This document shows, in pieces, positions 40,314-51,478 of a stretch of DNA of 64,000 nucleotides. This DNA is from Polytrichum commune. Taxonomy: Eukaryota; Streptophyta; Polytrichopsida; Polytrichales; Polytrichaceae. The position numbers and the translations under genes were made by a program. The stretch is taken from assembly GCA_950295325.1 (NCBI GenBank), contig OX485803.1, positions 13,704,001 to 13,768,000 of the forward strand, written 5' to 3'. How positions within the stretch are numbered: the first letter of the stretch is position 1; each line of letters begins with the position of its first letter. The notes under the pieces were generated by a model. The model searched no databases. It had not been told where the DNA came from and was given only the letters and a program-made list of their open reading frames with translations.

Positions 40314-42185
40314 CTAGTTTGGCGGTTGACCGGGTGTATCCGGGGAAGGAAGAGAGGGCCTTACAAGATTTTTGACTACCTGCATGCTCTGTCCTAGTAC
40401 TTGTTCCAAGTTTGTGAGAGCACTACGGAGTTCAAAGTTGATTTGGTCGGCGTAGCTCTGTGCTTCCGTGCGCATGTCCGTTCGGAGAAGCGTCATGTCC
40501 GCCTTGAATTCCGTCCTTAGCTTAGTATTCTCCTTTGAAACAACATCCTCTACAAGTGTGGCAATGTCGGCTTTGGTGAGGGGCGATTGGCTTGGACCGG
40601 GGGCGTTCTTCAGGGCTTCAATCATGTTGGCCAGGGCATTGTTGATGTCTGTGAATCCTAACTTCTTCAAAGTGGCATCGTCAGGCCGAGCACTTCCGTC
40701 AAGAGAGTTCGGATGAGGTTGAAAAACAACCCATTTGTTCTGAAGTCGCACTGATTTCTTCAAGTGTTGTTTGTACACGGCCGAGTTTAAGCATTCCACG
40801 TTTGCTATTCCATGATGAATGTTACTTGTTGCTCTAGGATAGAAGACTGACACAATGTTTTTTGTGCCAAAGTGTGCATGTAGACTTGCGGTGGTTGGTT
40901 CGATGGCTTTAGTGAGATTGAGACCTTTTGCAAGCAAGACTAAACAGTTGCGACGAGTAACATCCTCACGTGAGAGTTGGTCACCTGAGGTTATCACCGG
41001 AGTGAGGAGTTCGCCGAGGACGGGAATTTTGTTGCGACCGATTTTCTCCACTTGTTCTGGCGACGTCGTGATTAACCATCCGTAGGCTTCGCCTGATGCT
41101 TTCTGCACTTGTGTAAGCTCGAACTCATGACCGCGCTTGAAGCTTTCTTCCACGACTAGTTTGAGGAGTTGGTGTGATTCGAGGTTGCGGATGTTGTCAG
41201 TGTGGATTTTGATAGTCAAAAGGTTGCTTGAGGCGAGTGGGTCGTAAGATTTGGCTATCTTGGCTATGGTGAGAGTATCATCGTCTAATGAAATTGCAAA
41301 AATTCTCCTACCACTCAAGAGGGTCATGCCATCCTTGCTTGGGTTTTTGAGGTGAATTTTGGCCATCCCTGACCATACTCTAGCTGTCTTGGGGCCATGG
41401 CAAAGGATTGCTATTGGTTCTCCTATTAGATCCCCAAGTGGAATTTGCATGACTTGAAAGCGCAATATCATCTTCTTCATGATTTGCTCTTGGCTAAAAG
41501 GGGTGTTGGGTTTTTCGAAGTGCAATAGTATGTGGTAATCCATGGATAGGTTGGTTTTGGGATTTACCTCAATGTCAAAGGGTAGTTGTGTAATGTTGAC
41601 GTGTTGGCCTTTGATGCCGTCCGGGCGAGTTGTTGGCCAAAGCTTTTGTTGCACTCTCGGGAACGACATGCGTGCTGAGCATAGCTCTTCCGCCTCGCTT
41701 GCAACATATCCCGATGCCACTAATTCCTCAATTAGTGTGGTCATGGAGATGGGTGGGATGCCAGCTTCATATGCAATAGTCTCCATGGCCGGGTATCCAT
41801 ACCAAAATTCTATTTTAGATGAATCACGGTAGAGGGATACCGTGTTGTTCTTGGGTTTTTTGTGTGATGGTTTAGTGGAGTGTGGAGAGTTCCGCTTGCT
41901 CGGGGGCGTAACATCCTCCATCACCGCTTCGGGATTGGGGTTCGGATTGCGAGTGTTGGTCTTTGAAGCTCCAGTCATGTTTCCTGGAATAAGATGCCAA
42001 CGCAAGAATGTGGGGAGTGCAATTGTGAGGGGAGTTTTTTTTGGTGGTTTTGGTATTTGGTAACCAGGGGGTGTTACTGTGATTGAGTGGGATATATGTA
42101 GTATGCGGGTCTCGGCATTGAAAGCAGGGGCCCTCCCGGGAGCCAGTGGCCCCCAGGCATGCAGTGGGTTGCTTTGAATGCTCAA
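40314..42185 (-). CDS. LINE copy 3 ORF1 (RNA-binding-like protein)
   Basis: 623 open codons from a TTG; the first ATG is at 41978, giving 554 residues. Aligns with the C-terminal ~600 residues of copy 1 ORF1: FPRVQQKLWPTTRPDGIKGQH, HLKNPSKDGMTLLSGRRIF, LLTIKIHTDNIRN, and NVECLNSAVYKQHLKKSV...VVFQPHPNSLDGS, the last in an RRM-like rhythm. A predicted helical tail (ALANMIEALKNA, then SYADQINFELRSALTNLEQVL) follows, as in copy 1. A basic Ser/Pro/Lys stretch (~residues 85-120) precedes the core. LINE ORF1 proteins coat element RNA. No internal stops, so ORF1 looks better preserved than ORF2 in this copy. Confidence 0.75.
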   Translation of the reverse strand: MSIQSNPLHAWGPLAPGRAPAFNAETRILHISHSITVTPPGYQIPKPPKKTPLTIALPTFLRWHLIPGNMTGASKTNTRNPNPNPEAVMEDVTPPSKRNSPHSTKPSHKKPKNNTVSLYRDSSKIEFWYGYPAMETIAYEAGIPPISMTTLIEELVASGYVASEAEELCSARMSFPRVQQKLWPTTRPDGIKGQHVNITQLPFDIEVNPKTNLSMDYHILLHFEKPNTPFSQEQIMKKMILRFQVMQIPLGDLIGEPIAILCHGPKTARVWSGMAKIHLKNPSKDGMTLLSGRRIFAISLDDDTLTIAKIAKSYDPLASSNLLTIKIHTDNIRNLESHQLLKLVVEESFKRGHEFELTQVQKASGEAYGWLITTSPEQVEKIGRNKIPVLGELLTPVITSGDQLSREDVTRRNCLVLLAKGLNLTKAIEPTTASLHAHFGTKNIVSVFYPRATSNIHHGIANVECLNSAVYKQHLKKSVRLQNKWVVFQPHPNSLDGSARPDDATLKKLGFTDINNALANMIEALKNAPGPSQSPLTKADIATLVEDVVSKENTKLRTEFKADMTLLRTDMRTEAQSYADQINFELRSALTNLEQVLGQSMQVVKNLVRPSLPSPDTPGQPPN

Positions 42186-42567
42186 GGGATTGAGTTTATT
42201 ATTACGGAATTGACGAATCTTGAATTTGACAATACTGAGTTTGGGAGGATGCTTACCTGAGTGTTTGTTGTCGGATGGTTGTCGCGATTGGGGTGTCTAT
42301 TGCGGGGCAAGCTGGGTGTTGGTGCAGGCTTGTGTCTGTACCTTCGGTGCGGTGTTGGTGATGTGCTGCAGCTGTTGGTTAGTCGCGGAGTCGGTGTTGT
42401 GTAGTGGGTGCAGGGAATGATCGTTGCGGGGAGTCGTCGGTGTTGAGTGCTCGGTGGAGTAGGCGCTGTGGGGAGTCGTATGTGGTTGTCTGTCAAGTGT
42501 TGGAGCAGTAGATCTGCGACCCACTGGTGGGTGAGCTCCCGACGTTGTACTCGGTATGGTTGATGAC

Positions 42568-43483
42568 TTCGGAGTGCCGGCATCAAGAGTTGAGTGTCGG
42601 TGCAGAAGCAGGTGCTGCAACCGATCGGTGCAGGCTCGGTACATAGATCTGGGTCGTGTGGTCTCGGAATGTGGATACCTCCAGAGTGTCGCCCAACAAG
42701 CTCAACATTCGGCACTTCTAGATCCAACCGGTATCAGCGCTATCCCCGATAGCGATTCCAGCCTCCCATTCTCCAGATCTGCGACCCAACCGTTTGCGAT
42801 CGGGTTTGCAGATGGCGGCACAACGTTTGCACGGCGATTACCACCATAGACGCCCAGCCATACTCATCTCGTCCTGCTTCCTCTCGACACTCACTCTTTC
42901 CACCAACAAGCGCTTATGCTTGCAACACTTCGGAGTGCCGACATCAAGAGTTTAGTGTCGATGCAGAAGCAGGTGTTGCAACCGATCGGTGCGTGCTCGG
43001 TACAGAGATCTGGGTCGTGTAGTCTCGGATTGTGGATACCTCCAGAGTGTCGCCCAACAAGCTCAACATTCGGCACTTCTAGATCCAACCGATATTAGCA
43101 CTATCCCTGATAGCGATTCCAGCCTCCAATCACCAGATATGCGACCCAACCGTTTTGCGATCGGGTTTGCAAATGGTGGCACAATGTTTGCTCTGTAACA
43201 TTGTCTGATTACCACCATAGACGCCCAGCCATACTCGTCTCGACCTGCTTCCTCTCAACACTCACTCTTTCCACCAGCTAGCGCTTACGCTTGCATTTCT
43301 CCTTGCAATTGGCACCAACTACATGTGAATGAACTTTTGACTTCGTTTGATTACCACCATAGACGCCCAGCCATACTCGTCTCGACCTGCTTCCTCTCGA
43401 CACTCACTCTTTCCACCAGCTAGCGCTTACGCTTGCATTTCTCCTTGCAATTGGCACCAACTACATGTGAATGAACTTTTGAC
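42568..43483 (-). repeat. 5' tandem monomers of LINE copy 3
   Basis: TTCGGAGTGCC occurs at 42568 and 42929 (361-bp offset). GATTACCACCATAGACGCCC occurs at 42837, 43207 and 43349 (370 and 142 bp). Thus about two and a half monomers, the outermost truncated, stand at the 5' end. Offsets are not multiples of three, so these are not coding repeats. Promoter-bearing 5' monomers are known in mouse L1. Part of a 181-codon open frame (42182-42727 minus) runs through the innermost monomer and is probably fortuitous. Confidence 0.85.
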
Positions 43484-43489
43484 TTGTGT

Positions 43490-43501
43490 TTATCTAATAT
43501 A
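43490..43501. repeat. Target-site duplication of LINE copy 3 (right)
   Basis: TTATCTAATATA, identical to 30180-30191; fixes the 5' end of the element. Confidence 0.85.
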
Positions 43502-45239
43502 CATAATATTTTGAATATTTTGAATGAGGTTGAGAGTGGTTATTATAGGTTTTATTAAATATATAGTTAATTATAGCAGAGTTATTGTGTCATTTTTAAT
43601 TAATATGATAATAATTGTTATTAATATTTAATTATAAACCCCATATTTTATTAATATTACAATATTAAAAATATAATTTATCAAGTGGTAGAGAATTTAT
43701 TTTGACAAACATCATGACAAAAAATCAGGATTTTATTAAATCTTCAACTAGAATGTGCGTGAAAAATATAGTTCGGATTTTAAAGGACAAATGGAGGTTG
43801 ATAATGAAGTGATCCGAAGTACCTTTGAGGAATATGCTTGATATTATAGCAACTTATATGATATTGCACATTTGGTATATTATAAATAATGAAGAGATTG
43901 AAGATGAATGGATTGTTGAAGCAAAAAATAAATTAGCTGGAAAGCATAGCAAAGGAGAAATATGAGAGGGCAATGAATTGCAGGGATAGAAGTCGGACTT
44001 GCCAAAGTGAATTAGACTTGTGAAACAACATTATAGATTGGGGATACTAAGAAAATCATAAGTTTTTTTTACTTTAGTTTATCCAATGTGTTGTAATATT
44101 TGATCATCATTATATATTATGTTATCTTTAAAATGTAATTGTGCATATTAGTGTCATTATGTTGAATTGATTTTTTGAGTTCACCAATTTATAATAAGGT
44201 GATATATATTATTTTGACATATTACAAATGTTTGAGCAATTACACCCATGCATAATAAATGAGTTGTGAACAAAAAGAATGGCTATGGCGACACGACATA
44301 GCCACTTGTTACATATGTTGACAACTTGCGATACTTATCAATATAACCATGTGGAATCCAAAGCCACATCATGACCTTGGAGACAACTCATGTGATGTTA
44401 GAAAATAGGCTTAGAGCATGCAAAATCACATCATGGCCCCTTGCCAATTAATTGATATTTACAAAATAACTAGTAGTTCACAATAGCTGTGAGGGAACAA
44501 GGGGGTCTTATGTGGTAACTCGGAGACACTTCACTAAAGTAATCTCCATTCGAGCTTCTTAATGAACAGGGACGAACCAACCCGTACACTGGTTCCTTGA
44601 AGGCAACGGTTTAGGCATTCAACAAGGAATGAGTGTATGGGTTGGTTTGCCCAAATCTTCTTGATGGACTCATCTGATTTTTGTTACTGGATGACTTTAC
44701 TTAAGTGCCACGAATGCCCTAAAATAAGTTAGACCAACCTTGCTACCTCTAGATCTTTCTTCTGCTGTCGCTAATAATGATAAGTTTTCAATCCAACGAT
44801 ATGATTTTCATCCACCCATTATGTTCATCCTTAAGCACCATTGTCCAAGATCAAAAGTGATGACATGGTCTATAGTATCCTAAGGGACATAGCCAACAAA
44901 GACTACAACAATTGTCCATCATTTCCCCCCAAACAACTAAATCCGCCATATTGAAACAGCTATATAGTATAGATGTATAGCGTGGCTATCTAGCAAAACC
45001 TGACCAATACCATTGGCGTAAATCCAAGTTAGGAAGCTGCCCTCTAAATTTACAGTGCCATGTGGAGGCTCTTATAACGATGATGGATGGTGGTACTATA
45101 CCTCCATCCTCTGTGGAAGGAGGTAAGCCAGGTTCAGTCGTTTAGTCCTCTGAAGCAACAAGCAGCAGCAAAGCCTCATAGCAGGAATTGTCCACCGTCT
45201 CCCGCAAACAATCACAAATCGCATGCTCTGAACATCGAT
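43502..45239. other. AT-rich intergenic stretch upstream of the aldo-keto reductase gene
   Basis: Very AT-rich to about 44300, then mixed composition. Only short frames; no RNA or transposon was recognised. The last part (about 45060-45240) would contain the promoter of the downstream gene, but no clear TATA box stands out. Confidence 0.4.
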
Positions 45240-45406
45240 CGGCAGATCAGAAGAAACAGTGATCGATCAGAGGGAGGAAAGAAGGGAAAAGAAAAGAGAT
45301 CCTTGCGCAAAGGATGCACCAGGGGAGGAAGAATCGAAGTAGCAACAGACACGAGAGGATAAGTTCGCAGCAGAGTTGGCGATGGCCATCATCATCATCG
45401 CCAAGG

Positions 45407-48400
45407 ATGGCCATCAACGCCCTCATCACCGTCTGCTGCTCGCTCCTGCTAGTGATTCACTTTCTGTGGCGCCCCGTGGGGTTGCCTGCTGGCCTGCCAG
45501 GAAGGACCGGGACGCTATTGTGGCCTCCCAGGGGTTTCGTCGCTCTCCGAGACGGCTCTCTTAGTAAGTGCTCCGATGATGTGCGTTTCCCTTTCTCGTG
45601 GTCCAATTTGTGTTTTGGAATTATTTTTTCGGCCTCCCACGGTCTCCTCTCATGTGGTAGCAAGATGACTTTGGACTTCGGGTTTAGGGTTTAGGGTTTT
45701 GGTGTGTTTTGAGAATTTTATGATTGATTGGTGGAGATTGAAGCCGTTTACGATTTCACATGGTTTAGGAGAGGGTGAGAAACCGGTGGGGGAAACAGTG
45801 ATTTAAAGAAGTTCAATAGTGCATTGGCAGTTTCGCATGTAATTTTGATTTGGTGGAATTCGCAGGCTTTTCCACTTCCTCTCTTGGTATGAACCCTCAG
45901 CTCATTGTCTGTGAAAACCATGATACAAAGTCAATTTCTTCTTAGGACAGTGTGAGGAATATGGCAATGTGACCCCTTCATCGGACTAGCCTAGGACGAG
46001 AATATATGGAATAAATTAAGCAAGCTTTACTGAGCGTATTCCCTTCATAAAGTCCTCAAGCAATTACGATTCCATCAGAAATACACGGAATTCACACAAA
46101 CTCTCTGGACAAAAACATATTCACCATTCTGTATTGTCAATCACATCCGCTTGAACCCTAATTTTTGTGAGCTCGGATGAGAATTGCCACTGTATCGATT
46201 GGTGGTGCTTACATCAACTAAAACTCAATGAATTCCTCGGTTCTACTAAATTAAGCTACATTCCCTGTGTGTTCCTGGTGTCTTCTCGTACATTAGGTTG
46301 TAAGCATATTTTTAACGAATAGGAGGCGGCCTCGTTTTAGAATGCACAGAAAAGACAAAGTATCAACAGGGATGAGTGAAAATTGTAATGAGTTCTTCTT
46401 CACATGCAGAGTGCGAGGGTCTAATGATTCGATTGCAGCAATTCTCTTTACAGAATCTTAAGTTGACCCCAGATTGCAGTAATTATCAGAGGCAATTTTG
46501 TCGTCACTGTCGAAGCTTCTCCCTATTTTGTCTTTGTAGATAATAAGTGCTCAAGGACTCGATGAAGGCTTCAGAAATGCAGAGAACAGACAGGATAGAA
46601 AAAACTCTATGTTCATAAACTACATGGAAGAGCAAGAATGCATGTTTAGGCAAAAATTTGGCAAGCGTAGAGAGTGATTTTAAGAAAATTGGGATATGCT
46701 TTGAATGGGCGACAGATCCAGAGAACAGGACAAAATGTAGGAAATTCCTGACTTTTAGGTCATGACAGAATTGTTTTGCTGTGGGTTAAGCAAGGTCTTT
46801 CTTTATGTGATTGCAGTGCTGCAGCTGGGCTTTGGAACTGCAGGATTGGGCCAAATGACTGAACAAGCTACTATCTGGGCATTGAAGGCGGGTTACAGGT
46901 AGCTTCTCATCACAAATTTCTGGACTCATAATTAATATGTTAAAAGACAATCACGTATTGAAATTACTTCATTTGCTATCATTTAATTTTGTGTTATTTG
47001 CACAAATATCTGATTTTCATATATCATGTGTCACATTATACGACTACATGTGTAAGAATGTATAAGAAAACAATCACAATATGCACCACTAGAAGTTCTT
47101 TTGATGTAAATAGTATAAATTAATCACATTTGGAAGTTTGTGATGCTCCTTGCTTCAAAACATGTGTGATCTCTTTGTCTGTGAACTTGTAGTTGTCCAA
47201 CTTGCAGGATTCTTACAATCACTAAGGCAAGTGAAGCATCATGTGTAGTGATGAAAGTGTTGTGATTAGTTAGTATCTGTCTTCTATGTTTGTCGTGCTC
47301 GTGAAAATACATATACTTATAATTTTGAAGCTCATGTTTGCAGGTTAATTGATTCAGCGCAAGCTACAGAGTGGTACGATGGAAAAAGCTGTGGGAAGAG
47401 CAATACGCACCTTGAGCATGCGCAGAGATGAATTATTCCTCGTTTCGAAGGTCTTGTGAGACTTATCCTGATGAGAAGTCTCTTTGTGCTCCCTGTTTAT
47501 GGTAATGCTGAATGCTTATGTTTATGTCTATGTATATGCTCATGCTTACGTTCATGTTCTGAAGCTCAGTCCACCTTTGTCTGTTCTTACAGGCCATAGA
47601 TACCTGTTGTGTTTCTTTTTCTTGTTTTATCTGTCTATTCTGGGCTACTGTTGGTTGTGGTTTATAGTGCACATTAATCTCTGTTATGCTTCATATCTGG
47701 GAGTTGTGGGTGGGCTCTCGTTTATCCATTTGAATCTCCAGGACATTGACAATAGGATGTGTAGGTGTTGAGATAACAGCTGCATCCAAGGAACTTGGGA
47801 TATGAGACAACAAAGATGAAATTTAGCAGCTCTTTAGAAGACTTGGGCACATCATATGTTGACCTCTTTTTGCTTCACTACCCCCGCTGCTTTCCAGCCA
47901 TTTGTGGGGACTTCACACCTGCTGGATCATGGCAAGAAAGGTGCGATCAATCCTGTTTCATTGCTCGAGAACCTTGTACTTGTGTTATTTGACTATATAT
48001 AGCATCTGGTGGTGCACCTTTTGTGTACTTGGCTGAAAACACAAAAATAATTATACTTGGGTACACTTTCTGCTCAAAATCTGTTTACTATTCTAGGCTC
48101 AATAGTCAATATAATTGGGTGACCGTATATGATCATATACTAAGAAATAGAATCGTCACTTTGACAATGCATAAGATATTTACATGAACTCCAAAAATTA
48201 TGAGGAAAATGGCTATGGGTACAATTTGGATTTGTTAATTGCATGTTTCAAATCCTATGAGCAGTGGGTACAGAGCTAGAAGTGTCCATTTGAGGCCTGC
48301 ACCTTAACAACTGCACCAGATGACAGATGGGTTGCTTCTCATTCTCGTGAATCCATTTAGATGTCCACAGAGTGAATTGTACATACTGGAACAGCGCCAA

Positions 48401-50343
48401 GTAATACCTGAGATTGACCTAGATTATTATACGTTGGATCACCTTGTGCATTGGCAGCTGGAAGGCTTTGGAAGACTTGCATGACGAGCTTAAAATCAAG
48501 GCAATTGGTGTAAGTCTCAATGCTTTTAACCTTTTGTGATGTGGTCTTTCAGCTCAATCATTTGTGTCTATGGGGTACTGTGAACTTTGTTGTCTCCAAA
48601 AGACTTGTAAGTGTTATTTGTTTCTGTTATGGAGTAAGAATTCTTCCAAAGACAAGTATCGAGTATGCGTTTGGGAAGTCTTGAAGAACACTTAAGAATA
48701 ATTGATTCAAGAGAATTTTTGGAACGTTTCAGGTTAGCAATTTTGACCAAGAGGAGCTAAAGGAGCTTGTTGCTTTTGCAAGAATTAAACCTCTCGTTGT
48801 ACAACGGTAATCCATCAATCATTGCAGGAATCCCTCTTGCACACCATGCACACAGGGAATTAAATATTTTGATTGCTCTTTGTTCTTTGGTTATAGATTT
48901 CCCAAAGGCTGCAGGTTGCAGCCATTTTAGTGGTATTTTTCTTCTGATCTCCATTTTATAGCAATGTCAGGGCTATGTCAAGTGGTGCTTCAATTTGCAG
49001 GCTTTCATAGTGGTTGCAATTTCTGTTTTTTATAGTTTCAGCGTCTTAAATATAACATATCCTCACTCTGCCTCTGCATTTCTCCAATAGTCACTAAGCA
49101 TTCTTTGGTTCTAGGCGATTTCAATTCTGCTCAAGTAAGTAACTTGTGATACCATTCTTTTCTGTGGTTGCTGCCAGGAACTCTGATCCCTTCAGTTCCG
49201 ACCTGAAAGTGCAGGTATAACTTGCCTATTTTACATTTTAGATATGTGTTTGGCATATATCAGCCCATGCAGAGGCAGTGGAACTCTGTTATGTTAATTT
49301 TGTACTCGAGTCTTTACCTAGCCTTTGTCAGAAGTTAAATTACATTGATTGAAGTACAAAAGAACTTATGCTTTGAGCAGGAATATTGTCATCAAGAAGG
49401 AATTCAATACATGGGGTACAGCACTCTTGGCAGTCAGTGGCTCATGCGAGGAGTCTCTACAAACCTGGTATTGTTTAATGCTTTTGATAAATCAGGTTTA
49501 AAACTTTCAGGATTAAGCCACATGTCGAATACCTCAAATTAATTGAAAACTCTCCTTGGCTTTGGCATATCGCAGAGGCATCTGAGAAGTCCTGTTTTCA
49601 TCTTGAGGTGTTGTCTATATTTCTATGTAATGACTGACTAAGATCGAGGAACAATATGTGCACATTTACTGTATAATGTGATTAGTAGTGGTATAGAATA
49701 ATGTAGAGAGGGGTGCAGCATTTCTGAAAGTCACTTAGCAATGTGCAAATCCTCCATTACCTAGTGGGGTTTTGGTTATGCTGCTACACTTTTAGTGCTT
49801 CAACCGTTTTTGTGTGTACAGGTGTTGAAGCATCCTACAATCCAAAGGATATCTGTTGCTCAAAATTGCACATGTGCCCAGGTAGAGCTACCACTCTTGT
49901 ATAGTATATTATCAAGTTTTGGGTGAAAATTGTCAGAATCTATGATGGAAATTGTAGTTCAAAACTACACATTGAAGTTCAGCTTGCTGGGAGGCAATTG
50001 CTCGACCAATGCTCATGTTCCCTTAACCACTGTTGTCATCATGTTCTTCCTACATTTGCTCAACCTGCAATTTCAACCAGGACTGCAGAATATATCCTCC
50101 ATAGCAAACCAGTTAGTTAACTTGGATCATGGCTGGAAGTATCACAATAAATGAAATAACACAAGCCTTGTTTCGATTCTTTTGCAGGTGGTTCTGAGTT
50201 GGGCACTTCAAAAGCACCAAGTTGTTGTACCAAGATCAAGTAAACATGCTCATATAATTGAGAACCTCAATGCTCAAAACTGTTATCTTCCAGATATTCA
50301 AGTTAAAGAGATAGATGCTCTAGATGGCCATGTTCCTCAATAG
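45407..50343 (+). CDS. Aldo-keto reductase, ten exons, one extra base in exon 3
   Basis: Exons by splice sites and homology: 45407-45563, 46817-46898, 47344-47450, 47780-47940, 48458-48509, 48733-48806, 49178-49214, 49381-49467, 49822-49881, 50188-50343. Without one surplus base they total 972 nt (323 residues), normal for the family. N-terminal ITVCCSLLLVIHFLW suggests a membrane anchor. Family blocks: LGFGTAGLG, DSAQ (Asp) with EWY (catalytic Tyr), LVSK (Lys), LLHYPRCFPAICGDF (His), IGVSNFDQEEL, YMGYSTLGSQW, and VVPRSSKHAHI for NADPH. It should reduce carbonyls with NADPH; substrate unknown. The GGAAAAAGC run at 47381-47389 in exon 3 carries one base too many and shifts the frame, so this allele is a pseudogene unless the base is a sequencing error. 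All other exon phases fit. Confidence 0.8.
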
Positions 50344-51164
50344 CAGTGCTGGTAATTGAGGACACATGCACCTGCTGGCTTCTGTGATACTCAAATTTTT
50401 TTAGGCCTAGTGTAGGTTGCAGGTGGTTCCATGTTTGTGGCCACATGTGACAGAAAAGCATAGCAGCAAAGTTTCACCTTATACACCAGACAGAGTGTCA
50501 ATCCAGGTATGTACGACATTACAATTTTGTATATAAATCAGCTAAGAGAAGTTCAAAATTCAACAGTTGTCACTCACAAGATTCAATTTGCCAGGCAAAA
50601 GTGCAGATGTATATCATGTTTGGAATGCTCACTTTAGTTGCACATGTGTAGGTGCATTTTATTAGAAAGACATTTGACTCTCCTGAGTGATAGCACAAGT
50701 TTTCGAGTCTCAGGAGAAGACATTCTTGATATGATTTTGCTTGTGAAGAGGTACCAATCTCAAGTGCCAGTTGTGATGACCATAGACCTAAATCCTATTT
50801 TGTAGAGTCTTGATTCGAAAGAGAGCCGAGAATATGGTAATCCTAATGTTCCCCTGCAAGATTACATTTTCTTTGCTATCTCTGTGGCATTGTACACAAT
50901 CTGACATTATGTTCATGAAATGATAGTGTTGATGTACACTGATGCATAAATCCAAATATTGAAAGTCAGTGTGCAAAAGTGTAAGCAATATTGCAAGTGA
51001 AGAAGTGCAAGTTGAATTGGCGTAAGCCTGGATTCACCCTTAACCCTAATCCTGGGCAAAATAGTTTACACCCAGGTTGAAGGTTTAGGGTGTAGTGAAG
51101 AAGTGTAAGCAAGATAAGGTTCAGATTTTATAAGGATGTGGCCTTCTGGAGAGCGAACTGTGGA
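50344..51164. other. 3' UTR and intergenic stretch after the aldo-keto reductase
   Basis: AT-rich with scattered short frames; nothing recognised. No convincing polyadenylation signal was pinned down. Confidence 0.35.
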
Positions 51165-51478
51165 TAGGTGAAGATCAAAGCACAAACACCAAAGACACAT
51201 GTTTAAAAGAGATTTGACTACATCTTCAAATTTTAGCAACTACTCCACAACCAATAGTGAACACAATTGGGAGGACCTCTGTATTTAATTAAGGAATCAA
51301 TAAACATGCACTTCCTATAACATTAAGTAAATCATGGGAAGTCAGATTTTCAATTTGGTTTTTGTTGATGCTTCGTTGTAGATTTGCTTTGCATCACAAG
51401 TTTTGTTGTGTTAACTCAATCGGTAGAAGTTGGAGAACATGAAAACAAACCGAGAATAACACCCACATATCTTGAGGT
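51165..51478 (+). repeat. Interspersed ~310-bp repeat, copy A
   Basis: Collinear with 61190-61505: shared blocks include ACATCTTCAAATTT, CAATAGTGAAC..AATT, TAATTAAG, AATCA, GTCTGACTTT/GTCAGATTTT, GATTTGCT and GAATAACACCC at the end. Non-coding. No terminal inverted repeat or tRNA-like promoter was recognised; family unknown. Confidence 0.65.

Larger units (their letters stand above)
30192..43489 (-). mobile_element. LINE copy 3, full-length Dualen-like element with 5' monomers (13.3 kb)
   Basis: Reads leftward between two copies of TTATCTAATATA. In sense order: repeated 5' monomers (43483-42568), ORF1 (42185-40314), a 2.6-kb spacer with a Thr/Lys-rich frame and a GT microsatellite, a 2A-like motif, then a broken ORF2 (37664-30655) and a 3' UTR with the family hairpin and a (TATC)n tail. 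ORF2 blocks match copy 1 throughout, but the spacer and 5' region are different, so this is a sister subfamily. Stops in the APE domain and the methyltransferase-like segment, several frame breaks, and Asn in place of the first RNase H Asp make it inactive as read. Confidence 0.85.

Noticed and set aside
42182-42727. 181-codon frame as an extra LINE gene
   Set aside because: It runs through the 5' monomers, whose offsets are not multiples of three, and shows no conserved domain.
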